Shown here piece by piece: positions 12,943 through 25,561 of a stretch of DNA of 64,000 bases (the first letter of the stretch is position 1; each line of letters begins with the position of its first letter). The stretch covers positions 869,135,650 to 869,199,649 of the forward strand of contig CM062810.1 of the NCBI GenBank assembly GCA_031772625.1. The letters are read 5' to 3'. The notes beneath the pieces are model-generated. The model was given only the letters and a program-made list of their open reading frames with translations, had not been told where the DNA came from and ran no database searches. Source of the DNA: Pinus tabuliformis. Its lineage: Eukaryota; Streptophyta; Pinopsida; Pinales; Pinaceae. A program made the position numbers and the translations under genes.

Positions 12943-13210
12943 AGGGACTATGTTATCGTGCAAAACTTGTTCTCATTACGAAGTACCTTATATTTTTTAT
13001 TTTATTTATTTAACTTTCAATTACATTTTCCTTTTTCTTTGAACACTGATTATTCTATTATATACAACATTAAATTGTTTTATTTTAACATTTTATTTAT
13101 ATATAGATATCTAAGAAGTTGATTTTGACATAAATTACTTAATATATATTTTCAATAGTTTATTTGAATCATATGTTCAAATACTTTTCGAAGGCATAAG
13201 GTTTAAACAT
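12943..13210 (+). repeat. R1 repeat, right part
   Basis: Resumes homology with R2 (from GTGCAAAACTTGTTCT here against TTGCAACACTTGTTCT at about 52174) and ends at TTTAAACAT, matching 52421-52429. Its left end carries the AGGGA target copy of Copia-1. Confidence 0.85.
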
Positions 13211-14399
13211 CTTACTCACTTTTTTTATTATTATTATTTTATCTCTCTTTAAAGTTGATGTAAAATTATATTATATCACGTGGACATAGGAATATTTTAT
13301 TTATGATTGAGAGTGAGTGAATTATTTTTACCACATTGGATTATAATATCAACCAAAGATTGAGTGAACATAGTGAGGTTGAGATTATTCATGTTTTATG
13401 ATACTTTTGATTAAAAATAAGTATACATATTCAATTTTTGTTCTATTATATCTAACATTACTTTTTTATTTAGAGAATATTTTTTCTTTTAAAAAAAGTA
13501 GGTGTCAATTCTACATTAAACATGTAAATAATTACACATAGCCCTAATACTAAATTGTAAAATATATATCTAAACGTAATAAAAATATTATTTAAAAGAA
13601 AAAATATCATTGTATATCAATTTTTGGACCACATTTTAAAAAATAACTTAATTTTAAAATATCTCCAGGCACATCGAAATATCTGTTAACATTACGGCAT
13701 AATCACTTTTTACAATGACATTCTATTTATTTATTCTTGTGATTTTTCCTATGTTGCACAAGTTTCCAGTATGCAGGAACGAATATACGGTATGGCTAGA
13801 AGTATTGCCCAAATTTATAGGAAACGTCAAGTTAGGAGCGACAATAATATAATATATTAAAATTTAATAGATAATAAAAATGAAAATGAAATTATTTATT
13901 TATTTCCATCCAAAACTTTCCAATCAAATTCCATCTTGCAAAGAAACATGTAAAAGATTTAACTTTGAAACATTGCCAAAAAAATCAAAATATTAATCCA
14001 TCAACAATTTCTCAATCAAATTCCTTCCGAGCAAAGAAACATGCAGAACTCCCAAACCGGAAAAAGGGTTGTTATTACTCAATTATTAGGTGATTTCATG
14101 CAACACTATATGTTAAGTCATTGGTTCAATTCTTTGCCTTTGATGTAACCTCACCAATATTATATATATTACATCTAATTATAATAGAGATAAGAAAAAA
14201 TAAAATATATATTAATAGTAATTAAAGAAAATTAAACAATGTTATTTTAAAACGTGTTTGGATAATAAAATTATAAATTTCCAAGTTAACATATATTTTA
14301 TACTTAAATAAATATGAAAATTAAATTATTTTTTTTCATAATATTCATATTTCATAATTTCAACTATTTTTTTTCTTTAGTATTCCATCCTTTTTCCAT
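13211..14399. other. AT-rich intergenic DNA
   Basis: No coding homology, terminal repeat or RNA gene recognised. Confidence 0.5.
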
Positions 14400-14660
14400 T
14401 CAGATTGGGCAAAAATGATGGCTTTTCCAGTGGTCAACAATCTTCCTAAATGCTTTTATATCCATCTGCCATCCACTTATATGAGGAGAATGAATAGCTT
14501 TCCAATGACAAAGGTCATGATTGAGCGGAGGCCTCATCTTCATTTGGATAGAAGGGCTTTCCATCAACATGTTGTTTCTCTTAGCTCCAGACCCATATCC
14601 AAATATAAACCCAGCGGCACACCCTTCCCTTCGCACAGATCCATCAGTTTAAGCAACACC
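14400..14660 (-). pseudogene. Possible RNase H-like fragment (LINE type)
   Basis: On the minus strand, reading leftwards from about 14650, the peptide TDGSVRREGCAAGFIFGYG resembles the first strand of the RNase H domain found at the end of plant LINE ORF2 (DGS then A-A-G-F-I). The downstream 60 residues (HWKAIHSPHISGW and so on) do not show the expected Glu and second Asp motifs. This is a weak call. It could equally be a chance match or part of an unrelated gene. Confidence 0.25.
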
Positions 14661-14702
14661 CAAGTTGGCAATGTCAAATACACCTAATTTTGTAAGTATT
14701 CA

Positions 14703-14790
14703 TTGCAATGAAGCTCCCAAAACATCAAAAAATGGTTGCAGTGAAGCTCCTGAAAAACTATTGCAGTGAAGCTCCTGAAATGCTCCAAAG
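14703..14790. repeat. Short tandem repeat, three copies of TTGCARTGAAGCTCC
   Basis: The phrase occurs at 14703, 14736 and 14761, with variable spacers of about 18 and 10 bp. The surrounding 14690-14910 is richer in G+C than its neighbours, with further GCTCC and AGCTCCC words. Confidence 0.8.
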
Positions 14791-14910
14791 CACCCGTTGA
14801 AGCTCTCGATAGTTTTGGAGTGTTTCTGATCAGCTCCCAAGCTCCCAGTAGTGGGGAAGCTTCGGGTACGTTCGCTCCAATGCCTGGGAGTAGTACCCAT
14901 GTAACCATGG

Positions 14911-16061
14911 ATTTTTCTTATCCATAAAGGTTATGGAGAGATAGTGTTTCACAACGACCATTAGGGAGATTTTAACTAATCTTTTAAATCATTTTAAAAC
15001 ACGATGAGGAAGGGAAGGGGAATTTTGATGGGTGGAGTTAACATTTTTTTTTCTTTTTTCTATATAGTTGGAAAATTTATCATATTTTGGCTCTTAAATT
15101 AAGAGTGAGGATAATTATTTATCACTAATTACTATTAGTAAATGTAGGTTGAATCATCATAATTATTCAAAGAAATCTGTCCCACCTAGAATTACTTCAC
15201 TGGTTTGTAAAGGTATAACATTTTAATCTTTCTGATACCTTTAGGTCTTGGAATGTTACCCTATTTCCTTAAGTCCAAGAAAGATGAGATTTCTTTAATC
15301 TATTTCCTTGACAAGCTCTTAACCAAACAAAAACAATTTTTTATTAAAATTTTTTATGTTTTATTTTTTTCTTCTTTATTATATTTAACTAACTTTTTAT
15401 ATATTTTAAAATAAAATGAAATAACGGAATTTTAATTCATACATTATTTAAATGATATTGGTTATAGCTATTAAGTTAAAAGGTTTACATGTGAATAATG
15501 TAAATATTTAACACATAATTAAAGACCAAAGCCTAACAAACAAATGCTTATATAAGTACAATCATGAAGAAGATTACACAACGGTTATGTTTTTTATGAT
15601 CTGGTTATGTATATAAATGTATGAATAAAAAGAGGTACATAATATTGAAATAATCATCAAAAGGTTTAAGTAAGAAAAAGGGGTCCACGATACCAGAAAC
15701 TAAAGAGAAAAGGGGTTGAAAGGGTGATTTGAGTACTTTCCTTTTGAGGTACAACTTTCCATATGTATATACATTTATTAATATTTCTTTCTCAATGTTT
15801 TAATTTTTTGTTTGTTAAGATATTCTCTACACTTTTTAAGAATATTGTGTTTGTGTTTTTTTTCAATGTCATTTAAAGGTTTAATCTGTATAAGTGGTTA
15901 TTTTTAAATTTGGTAAGTAATCATAAATGATTACTAGCTACCTACCATACATTTTAACGAATCCATGTTCTTTTTCTTAGGTTGAGATACAACTATTTTG
16001 CTAAAAAAATCTCATAGCTAGCATGAAGAAATCATTTAATATCAATTGGAATTGAACTTAA
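14911..16061. other. AT-rich intergenic DNA
   Basis: Nothing recognised. Ends at the CCTTT target copy of the Tat element. Confidence 0.5.
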
Positions 16062-16066
16062 CCTTT

Positions 16067-17851
16067 TGTTGACATGACGAATTTTTGCTATAGCAACAAA
16101 GGGAACCAACCCGATCGCAGACCCCAATCAGATCCACTTTCTTTTTGGGTGGCTAGTTCCAATGGGTTTTAAAGGATACCGTGAACTGTTATAGGGGTTG
16201 AAGGATTGCTTCCTAGATGAAGACTTCAATTAAATCAAAAAAAGAAACAACTAACCTATATGCACCATGCTATACCTATACTGGTTCTACCTATTTGTGT
16301 TAATCTTAACTATTCTAACTTATCCTACAAGAGCCTAATTAAAAGAGATTAACATCATATATGGATTTTAGGTCCCAAAGAATCAATTACGTGGTTCATC
16401 GATGAATGAGGCTGTATTTAAGCTTAATTACAGTCTAACCACTCGTAAAGGAATACATATTCCTTTTCCTACAAATCAAACTTGCAACTGATGTTTAATA
16501 TGGTTTCAAATAGGAGTTTGCTCATGAGTTAACCATGATAACGAATTATATTTGGATAACCAAGACTAGTCATAAACTCTTTGTCATTACAGTGCACAAA
16601 ACAAAACATATATCCTCATCCCAGTGACAATACTCTCATTATTCACATAAAAAATGAAACTGCGAAAGGCTTCTTCTTGACCGAAACAGTCTTCTTTATT
16701 AGCATAATAAAATTGACCCCTCTTCTGCCAAAAAAAATTCCTTTACCCATATCCAGAGGTAATACTTATGCAACAAGACGACTAACCCTCGGTCTTCCAT
16801 GACTTTCCACCTTCCCATTCTTTTCAATATACAAACATAGAATGGTCAATGAAACCACTGACACATCGAGGCTGCATTTGCTGGAGTGTTTTATTTCCTC
16901 GAGGAAATGAATGGATGGCAATGGAGAGAAGAATGACTACAAGCCATCTCTTCACACTTGTATTGGCTAAACATTATTCCCTATTATTTCCTGAGGGAAA
17001 ATGAAGACATTGCACTCATCATCGAACATTTGACATGATTTAAGGTGTATCTAGAGGTAACAACAGCTTGATGGATCTGCACTGTCAGGAGTACCTCCAA
17101 TTAACATAGAGTGTGCCTCCATTATGTGCTATGGTGCTTCCATATCCCTTTCTTGTGGAGTATGTCTTTGCAATATCGACATCGGTGGTGCATAGGTGTC
17201 ATCTAGAGTCCCCAGAGCAACATAAGAACCCTTATACCAACATCCATTGTACTTCCTATCTTCTTAGAATTTTAGGATGTCCTACCCCATTCTATCCTAA
17301 AGCCACGACACATGGCAACGAAAATCCAGCTGGTAGAGGTACCATGTGGATTATACATGTTGTTCCTACAATGATCAATCAAATGTTGCGTTACTTTCTC
17401 GAATTTTATTACCACCTGATGATCCCTTTGCATCTTTCATCACAGCCCTTCATGATGCTTATGCATCAGCTTGCTGACCTTGCTTTTCTTCTCTTGGTCC
17501 TTTCCTGCATGAATGATCAGCATTAGCTATGATTATGAGAGATATTATAGAATCGCCTAAAGCAAATCTTCATAAAAAATTTCATAAAGAGACAAACTGT
17601 GCAACTGGGGGTTATATGAGTCCTTCTGACTCTAAATCTCAAGAGGAAGTGATGATTTTTTGTGGACTAATAATTAAAAATGGACTGCAACCATAATTAA
17701 TAAACCATTGAACCTTTTAGCTTTGAGGACATAGATCCAAATGACAACAACAGTTATCATTCAGAGAGATGAAATATCAAACTTTTCAAGGGACCCATTC
17801 AAATTTTCCCCTAGAGCAGGTTTTAATAGGGTGCTGGTTGTGGCCACAACA
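16067..17851 (-). repeat. Tat element 3' LTR
   Basis: Matches 25581-27385 from TGTTGACA to GTGGCCACAACA. Reading frames inside it on the plus strand are not conserved in the other LTR and are not genes. Confidence 0.95.
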
Positions 17852-19090
17852 AATGGCGAACCGTTGGGCGAACTAGTTACCTCTGTTACTAAGTAAACCT
17901 TGGACCAGTAGAGCATCAGGGTGTTAAGATAAACTTGAAATGTAAATTGTATAGATGGATAAGCATGGGTTCCACCTCAGCATTGTTCGCCTCAGGCAGG
18001 ATAAAGACAAATAGCTCTACTTACTAATAGGGTTTTGACAGGAATTCTCCACTAGTCGCATTATGGGATTCATTGACCATCCTTTACCTATTTTCTACTT
18101 TCAAAATCCTTTCGGGGCCATCACCAGTTTCTCAATACCTATTTAGGTGTGTAACTCATCTCTTTATCATGCATCAAGCTTGATTAATATATGTAGAGAT
18201 GGTCATTCGCACTTTATGCAAGAAATTTTAGTGTTATACTTTCGTATGATCAAATGGGGTGCAATCATGGATCATAACATATTTTTAAACGACTTAAGCA
18301 AGGTTGGGGCTTACTGTGTCAACCGGTACTCTGAGTCCAGCAATAGTCCCTACTCCAACCAGCTTCCCAAACAACCTGTCCTTCCAAATTGGCAAAAGGA
18401 CTCGACATTTTATTTTCTTTTAAATATGTCCTTCTAGTTTTCGGAACAAGGACTAGAGCACAATTAAATTTCCCACGGGATATATGACAGGGTGCTCATC
18501 CGATGAAAGGAGATTTACTTGCAGCTAATAGATACTAGTAATTTTATTGTGGTGGGTGGAACCAATGGAGAATAACTGTAAACCTTATAGACAAGTATAG
18601 GCTAAGTCTAGGTAGGATTTTAAAAAATGCAGCATTCCACCATGCCAGTCCAGCTATGGTTACACTTTTTTCATTTTATAAAGATGTCCCTACATGCTCA
18701 AGGTATCCAGGTTATCAACATAGCCTACCTAGTTCCCAATAGATGCCAGTGTGTGGTTTCGATTCGAATTTCACCCCTGATTTTCCAGTTCTCATAGGCT
18801 CATCAAAGGTTCGTTTGACTTGCAAAGTAATAATGAATTTAGGATCTGTAGACTTATCAGCAGGTTAGCGAGGGAAACAAAAGTGCTGAAGGTAACGAAT
18901 GACGGAAATCAAAAGACATTTGCAAAATGTGAAAACGACACTGAAAGACCGAGATCAAATGGCCGAAAAGGACTGAAGTTCAGAAACAAAAGGAAGATAA
19001 ACTTTGCATAAAAACAAAAATGAGAAAAAAATGAAAAATATAACTAAGCTAACAGCAAAAATAAAATAAATCCTAACCTACTCAGGAGGT
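17852..19090 (-). other. Tat element 3' non-coding region
   Basis: Between integrase and the 3' LTR. No minus-strand frame of useful length and no env-like or extra ORF of the kind some Tat elements carry. The bases next to the LTR are not purine-rich on the minus strand. Confidence 0.6.
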
Positions 19091-20414
19091 AACCACCATG
19101 TGGTGGCTACTGGAAATATTTCTTAAGATGATGGCCATTAACACGGAGTTTCTCGGTTTCTCCCTGTAAAGTTTTTAATTTGTAGGTTCCCTGACCAATT
19201 TTTTCCTCAACTTGGAATGAGCCCAACAATAAATGTTGGAATTATGTGTGCTTACCCATCGGCTCACTCATCTTGTCCCATTTCAAGAATAGCTCTCTGA
19301 CTTGATAATATTTATTTCCTGCCTGATGGCAATCAAACCATCTCTTCACAATCATTTGGTGATTCCTAAACTTATTTCTAGAATTTTCTCTCAATTCCTC
19401 CAACCTCACCAGTTGGTTGATTCTTTTTTGAGGTAAGGCTGAAGGGGTCCCTCTCAAGGCTTGGGAGAGCTGTAAAGAGGGAAGGGTAACATTGGGAGGT
19501 GAAATCTCTTCCTGTTCATTAACGAGGAAGAATGGATAATTCCCTAATGCTACTTTTGGGGTGAATCTATTGGCCCAAAGGGCGTTTGTTAGAGAGTTGT
19601 GCCAATTCCTTTGGTTGTCAGTGATAGATTTACAAATTATGCTAATGAGATTTTTATTTGAGGACTCTGCAACTCCGTTTCCCTAGGGGTTATAGTTTGC
19701 TGCATACCTTATGCGAATTAGTTTATCTATAGCAAATTTAGTCAATTTTAGTGATGAAAAGTAAGAAGTAGTATCAAATATGAGAGCGTTAGGAATACCA
19801 AGCCTATTGACAATAAATTTCTCAATAAAAGATATTACCTCGTCCTTGTTAACTCTCTTAAGCGGGATGGCTTCGGTCCACCTAGTGAAATAATCAGTTG
19901 CCGTGAGTATATACTTATGCTGTTGTGAAGAGTTCGGAGTGATCTCCCCTATGACATCTATGCCCCATTGCTGGAATGGGCGATAAACCTTAACAGGCCT
20001 GAGGGGAACAACTAGCTTTTTTTCTCGCCTTGCGGTAACTTGAAATACCTTGCACTTCCGAGTGTAGGCATGCAAGTCTCTGAACACTATGGGCCAATAA
20101 TACCCAGCTCTTAATATTTTGTGAGCAGTGGTCTCTCCGCCATAGTGACCACCTGATGGGTCATCATGCATTTCTTTCAAGACATGATCAGCGTCATCCT
20201 TTTCCAAACACCTCAAGCAAACTCCATGATAATTTTTCTTGTATAATGTGTCATTGGCCAAGTGATATTGATTATATTTTAATTTGAGTGCTCTTCTTCG
20301 TGATGCGTCCATGTGCTTAGGACATGACCCCCATGTTAGATAGAAGCGTATGTTGTAATGCCACAAATTAAAGTCCAATGGGACTTCCAATATTTCACAC
20401 TCATATATTAACAT
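19091..20414 (-). pseudogene. Tat element integrase
   Basis: Read leftwards from about 20414. The zinc-binding domain has HDDPSGGHYGGETTAHK, then YYWPIVFRDLHAY and KCKVFQ, where the last cysteine of H-H-C-C has become Phe. The catalytic core keeps Asp in WGIDVIGEITP, Asp in LIFDTTSYFSS (normally DNG) and, after an in-frame stop at 19683-19685, Glu in GNGVAESSNKNLI. The C-terminal part continues through RGTPSALPQKRI to KLRVNGHHLKKYF near 19100. Integrase inserts the element's DNA into the host chromosome. Stops at 19683 and further left inactivate this copy. Confidence 0.93.
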
Positions 20415-20499
20415 TCTGTTGTCCCATCTGGGCTCTTCCCTGAATGCTACTTGAGCATTTTGCGTGGACTAAGTTTCTGGCTCCTCTGACGTCCCTTCT

Positions 20500-21000
20500 T
20501 TACCTACCATGGCTTTTGTTGCAAGCTTACATAACCCTTGCCACCAAACTATGTTTATTGGTTTAATCTCAAGGTCATACTCCTAAAGAGTCGTTATCGA
20601 GTTCCCTCTTCATTCTCCTATCTCCCTCTGCATGAAGAGGGTCCTTACAGTAGGGTGGGGAATGATCACCTTGTTCCTAGCTTTTAGTAAATACGGGTGG
20701 AAATTTTTCACAGCTTTAAGAACTGCAAAACATTGTTTCTCAACGTTAGGGTAATTTAGTTATTCCCCGTGAATATTAAAGCTCATATAAGAAATGGGGA
20801 ACTTTTTGGCATTATCATTTTTTTGGGTGAGGATTGCGGCATATGAAACATCAGAAGTGAAAGTGTATAGGAGGAATTCCTTGTATAAATTGGGGCTAAC
20901 CAATATAGCAACTTCTGCGATGGCCTCCTTAATTCGTTGAAACAATATCTTAGCTTCATCGCTCCACTTATACACGACGTCTTTCTTCATCATCAGCTAA
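20500..21000 (-). pseudogene. Tat element RT-linked RNase H
   Basis: KWSDEAKILFQRIKEAI then LLYTFTSDVSYAAILTQKN and ISYMSFN (20993-20760) are the standard gypsy RNase H start, directly after RT. A stop falls where the family has LNYPNVEKQ, and the match continues leftwards with AVLKAVKNFHPYLLKAR to about 20680. Integrase follows with no second RNase H between them, which matters for the domain order discussed in the findings. Confidence 0.88.
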
Positions 21001-21039
21001 ATGCGATGCACTATTTCCGCGAAGCTTGAAACAAATTTC

Positions 21040-21969
21040 CTGATGAAATTAATCTTCTGGAAAAAATATTGCATTGCTCTTTTATTTGTACGAGGTTGTA
21101 TTCTCATGATGGTCTCTATTCTTTGAGGATCAATAATAATTCCTTCCTTGGAGAGGATATGACCTAGTAGCTTCCCTTATGTAACTGCAAAAAATCTCTT
21201 TTTAGGATTCAACGATATTCCCTACCTCTGGCATCTTTTGAAAATCTATTTCAAGTGATAAATATGATCGCTTTTGCGATAAGAATACACAATAGTGTCG
21301 TCCATGTAAACCACTACCGATCTGTTAATCAATCGTCGAAAAGCTATGTCCATAGCTCTCTGAAATGTGGCACATGCATTAATAATTTCAAATGGAATTT
21401 TACGATACGCGTAGGTGCCCCATTTAGTGCTGAAGGTTGTCTTAAGTTGATCCCAATTCGACACCAAAACGTGACTATATCCCGAAAACCCATCCAATAC
21501 GAACAGCATTTCAGACCGAGAAATGCATTGAAGAACGTGTTCCATAGAAGGGACATGATAGTTGTCATTTTGGGATGGTCTGTTCAGGTTTCTGAAGTCA
21601 ATACATAATCTGATGTCTGCATTTTTTTCTTACTAGCATGAGATTGGCTATCCAGCGGGTGTGGCTGACTGGAAAAATGATTTAAGCGTCAAACATTTTG
21701 TTTAATTCTTTCTTCACTAACGGCTCCAGGCTTGGATGCATCTTACGAAGCTTTTGTTGGTAGAGCTTAACATCCTTTTCCAGAGGAATTAGATATTGCA
21801 TGATACTGGTGTCGAAGGTTTTTAAGCCACCATATGTCCATGAAAAGACGTCGTTGTACTCTTTAAACAACTTAACAAATGCATCCTTTTCTTTTGGAGA
21901 GCATCCTAAGCCCAAATTAACATTTTTTTGGTCTTTTTTGGTTCCAAGGTTGACCAAATCATACTTCAT
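21040..21969 (-). pseudogene. Tat element reverse transcriptase
   Basis: The N-terminal block runs from about 21969, with LFKEYNDVFSWTYGGLKTFD and then LRKMHPSLEPLVKKELNKM. After a broken stretch around 21550-21680 comes a frame at 21545-21246 with FVLDGFSGYSHVLVSNWDQ, WGTYAYRKIPF, ATFQRAMDIAF and the active-site YMDD at 21297-21308. The catalytic aspartates are intact, but there are stops and a frame shift upstream. The palm motif LDGFSGY and the MPF-to-IPF block are typical of plant gypsy elements. Confidence 0.93.
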
Positions 21970-22097
21970 GGATGAGCTATGTGTTTTTCAGTTAGTCATC
22001 TTTTTAAACTTATCATGTAGGTCATAAAAGTGCTCCATCTTGACGATTAACTTGGGAATTATATTGGACAGATACTTTTCCTCATCTTCACTGTCAT

Positions 22098-23018
22098 TCA
22101 TAAGCCTGTCATGCTCTTTATCATCAATGAGTGAATTTTTGAATGTCTTTTCGCCATGCAGGAACTTAAGGATTTGCTCGTCACCTTCAAATACCTACCA
22201 ATTTGAGATGTTATCAGGTGCGATGGTCTGAAAATCAATTCAACATAATATTTATTCTTTTTTAATCTAAGGTTAGGAAAAAGTTTTGAAGCCATCCCAG
22301 CCATCAAATCAGCATCTTGGTTTTTCCCTCACGATATGTATGTGATATTAAAAGAATCAAAACTATCAATTAAGCTCCATACCTCATGTTGGTATCTTAA
22401 CAGGTGTGGCGAATTGCAATGTATCCTTTTCCTTACCTGGTCGACAATTATCTATGAGTCACCAAAAAATTTAAGATTTTTCACCTTCATATCAATGGCT
22501 TCCTTTAGGCCTTGTAGCAAGCCTTCGTACTCCATCGTGTTGTTGGTGCACACGAACTCCAACCGGCTAGCCATCAAATGTTGGTTCCCTTGTGGGTCAA
22601 TGAGAATGCTCCCAGCACCTACACCCTCTATGCAGTTAGAGCCATCAAAGTAGAGTGTCCAAAATATAGAATCTAATGTTACATCAATTGAATTTCTTTC
22701 TATGAAATTAGTCCTATCATCTACTATAATATAGGATAGTTCATCAGTTGGACTATAGGGGAGAGCTTCCAACTGTGCGTTCGTTGCAGTTTCTTCAACT
22801 GTCTCTGCATGGAATTCTCCAAAATAGGTCTCCATTGTGCAAATGTCGAAACAATAATTCCCAACGATGGACTTGGTAAACATTACAGGTTCATTGGGGT
22901 CATTTAGTTCTCTGCCTACATACTTCATGTATCTTTCTCGATCAACTCTCATCATATCACCTTTTCCTTTCCGAGGAAACAAGAGATGGGACCAATCAGT
23001 TGAGAAATATCCATTCAA
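22098..23018 (-). pseudogene. Tat element extra (archaeal-type) RNase H, upstream of RT
   Basis: The frame 23018-22452 holds an RNase H fold in its last 70 residues: TLYFDGSNC with Asp125, CTNNTMEYEGLLQGLKEAI with Glu163, and LKFFGDS with Asp187, giving the D-E-D set. After a TGA or TAG the match continues leftwards with IIVDQV and KNQDADLMAGMAS to about 22270. The TNN.AEYEA...GL and GDS..I..QV pattern is that of the second (aRNH) RNase H of plant Tat elements, not of the RT-linked domain, which is present separately at 20.5-21.0 kb. The first 110 residues link it to protease. Confidence 0.88.
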
Positions 23019-23050
23019 ATTTGCTGACCAGTCCCTACTAAGAAGCTTCC

Positions 23051-23374
23051 TTATGCCTCGAGTATGTCAACTACCACTATGTCAATGACTTGCGTGTACT
23101 GTGGTTTGTTAGTCATCTGAATCAACACATCTTTCAATTCTCCAATTACTTTTACATTCGTTCTGTCTAGCTGTATAATGTGAGTTCCAGTTTTCTCAGG
23201 CATTGCATGAAGTCTTTTAGCAACAGCGTAAGGCATAACAATTGATGAGGCACCAAAATCTACCAGGAAATTATGTACGTTCATGTTGAAGATCTCAAAT
23301 GTGATAAGGAAAGGTGGATTCATGGATTTTGATTTCCTTCCTATCATGGCTGAAAAACATCTTGGGGCATTCAA
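23051..23374 (-). pseudogene. Tat element aspartic protease
   Basis: 107 residues with NFLVDFGASSIVMPYAVAKR. The expected active site is D-S-G-A-S; here Asp39 (codon at 23258-23260) is kept but Ser is Phe. A later IIQLDRTNVKVIGELKDVLI block matches the second half of the retropepsin fold. It would cut the Gag-Pol polyprotein. Confidence 0.9.
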
Positions 23375-23493
23375 TTCATTTTTGACTGTATGGCCTCCAT
23401 GGCTGATGGCTTTTGGGATGTATTAGAGGTACTAACAGGTCTAGACACCGAAGTTTTGCTTTGACTACTTGGATTTGTGAGAAATTTGCAATT

Positions 23494-23841
23494 TCATTCA
23501 TTCATAGCTTTCAAAAGCAAATCTCTCGGTTGCGTTAACTTCAACAAATTGAAGTACGTGATATTATCTCGAGATTTCTTAAGATCATCCACAATGTTGT
23601 AATCAATGTTATAAACGGGGTAGGGCAGAGTAAACATACCAGTCTTGCCACTCTTAGGTGGCAATTTACCATTTTGAGTTGCCTTCATTGCATTTGTTGA
23701 TGTATTATCCTTCTCTCGATAGCTCACGACTGGAGTACTCTTGGAATTACCACTAGGTTTATTCTTCTCAACAGGAGCCTTGGGAGTGGATGTCTTTGAA
23801 GTCCGGACATATCTCTTTTTCTGGTCCATAGGCTTCATCAC
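23494..23841 (-). pseudogene. Tat element Gag-protease linker
   Basis: Basic, Ser/Thr/Pro-rich in the first half, then YNIVDDLKKSRDNITYFNLL and LTQPRDLLLKA, a conserved linker found before protease in Tat gag-pol proteins. Confidence 0.75.
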
Positions 23842-23862
23842 ATCCGCAAGTGGCCCTTTATT

Positions 23863-25380
23863 TCATGTGTGGATTTCATTAGTGTGAATTTCTTCTATAC
23901 CATCTTCTTCGTCATCGTCCCCATTTGCATAGAAATCCCACAGTACATTGACTTGAGATGCCTCGTCCCTGGGCTCTTCTACTTTGCAATCTTCCTCATA
24001 TTGTTGTTCTTGCTCAAGATCTGCTATAGGTTCTTCTCTTGTAAGAAGTGATCCGATAGGAGCTAGGTCTTCCATATTTAAAATGTCTTCATTAGGTGGA
24101 GCAGGCAATGCAGGTTGACAATGACCACCTTCTGTCTTCTTACGATAGAAATGTTTGAAGGATTTCCTGTTGTTATTATTTCCTCCATTCCCATTTGTAC
24201 TCTCTCCAAAATTCCATTTCATATCCATGACTGTGTTCGTCAATTTCTTAATGATCCAATGCAAACCTTCCACATCTATGGTGTCCTTTTCTTTGATCTT
24301 AACCACTTTGTTATCACTCCCATTATTCTTCTTTGATGATTGAGAGGCTTTCTTTCCTTCGGTTGTATGATGACATGCTATGAGACTGATCATTTCATTC
24401 TCAACTTTTACTGCTTCAACAATGGCACCCTGAAAGGTTTGTGCATTACTCCTTTTGACCCACATCGTAGTAGGGGCAGGGTGAGTAGTGATGTAGAATT
24501 CCATGAGTACCTCATCAGGTGGTCTAGCATTAGCCGAGATTCTATTGAAAAAAGTGTTGATCCATATGTTAAAATCCTTGACCTTTTATTTGGTTTCCAT
24601 TTTTAAACATGATAGTTCTAAAGCCAAGGCCATAGGTGTCTTATCACCGCCAAACTTGTCTAAGAAGGCCCTTTGAGAAGCATCCCATGAAGTGATCGAT
24701 CGTATTCTCAAGCTAAAGTACCATGTGGATACTGCACCAATCAGAGTAAAAGGGAATAAGAGACATATCACATCCTCAGCAGCTACCCCCAACATGCGCA
24801 CGACTAGGAAGAAAGAGTGAATATGGTTATCAGCTGTCTCTCCCCGCTCAGGGTCGAATTTGGGTAATACTCTTTCTGCCTTCTTGGGTAAGGCATGCTT
24901 CTGCCTAGGTACTACTACAGCATCCTGTGCAAGCCAGGGAAGGAGTCCTCCCTAAGGGGGTGGGAGTTGATTCCCACCTGGAGGAGGTGGTGGAGGGTGA
25001 TTTCCACCTGGAGGAGGAATGTTAGCCATAGTATGATTTGGGAAGTTTTGGTTGAGGGTCTCCTCTGGGCGTTCTTTGTTATGATTTTCCAAATCAAGCC
25101 AGGGATGCCTGTTTCCTTGATCTTCCGAGAACAAATCACCTCTAGAGAGGGGATCCTCAGGAATTTCCTCCCAAGGAGTGTTGATACTTTGGAGGGACCC
25201 TAGCACAATATCTTCAAGAGAAAGGGCTACAAATGTCTCTTCGTTTATGGGAAATATCATTGGCTTTCTTTTAGCGGTCAGAGGTAAGGAATGAAATATG
25301 GGGTGCTGAGAGAGGGAACGAGCCAAGGAATGAGTAAGTGCTCTTACTCGTTGTTCCTGAGTGATAGGATACTCCCACAA
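23863..25380 (-). pseudogene. Tat element gag
   Basis: Starts near 25380 with a 142-residue N-terminal part that ends in proline/glycine repeats (NIPPPGGNHPPPPPPGG, near 25022-24970). Stops and shifts then lead to the capsid-like core at 24801-24586 (VICLLFPFTLIGAVSTWYFSL, then AFLDKFGG) and on to 24504-23863 (EFYITTHPAPTTMWVKRSN and an acidic tail). The L..FPF.L.G.A..W.F.L and F...F pattern is the retrotransposon gag domain. No zinc knuckle is seen. Confidence 0.88.
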
Positions 25381-25561
25381 TCTCTCTTCCTTGGGTAACC
25401 CAAACCCAAGACTTAGAGTGACATCGATTTATTCAAAATGAGGCTCTTCCAAATGGGTGGAAGGATCTTTTCAACCTTTACGATCCATACATTAATCTTT
25501 CCGAATCCATGTGCAACATTTATAGATGAAAACCTGAAAATCTGTGAACTGAGGTCAAGCT

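Noticed and set aside
17113-17526. 137-codon plus-strand frame
   Set aside because: It lies inside the Tat element 3' LTR, runs antisense to the element, and is not kept open in the other LTR.
21255-24606. Plus-strand frames opposite the Tat gag-pol
   Set aside because: Shadows of the minus-strand coding remnants.
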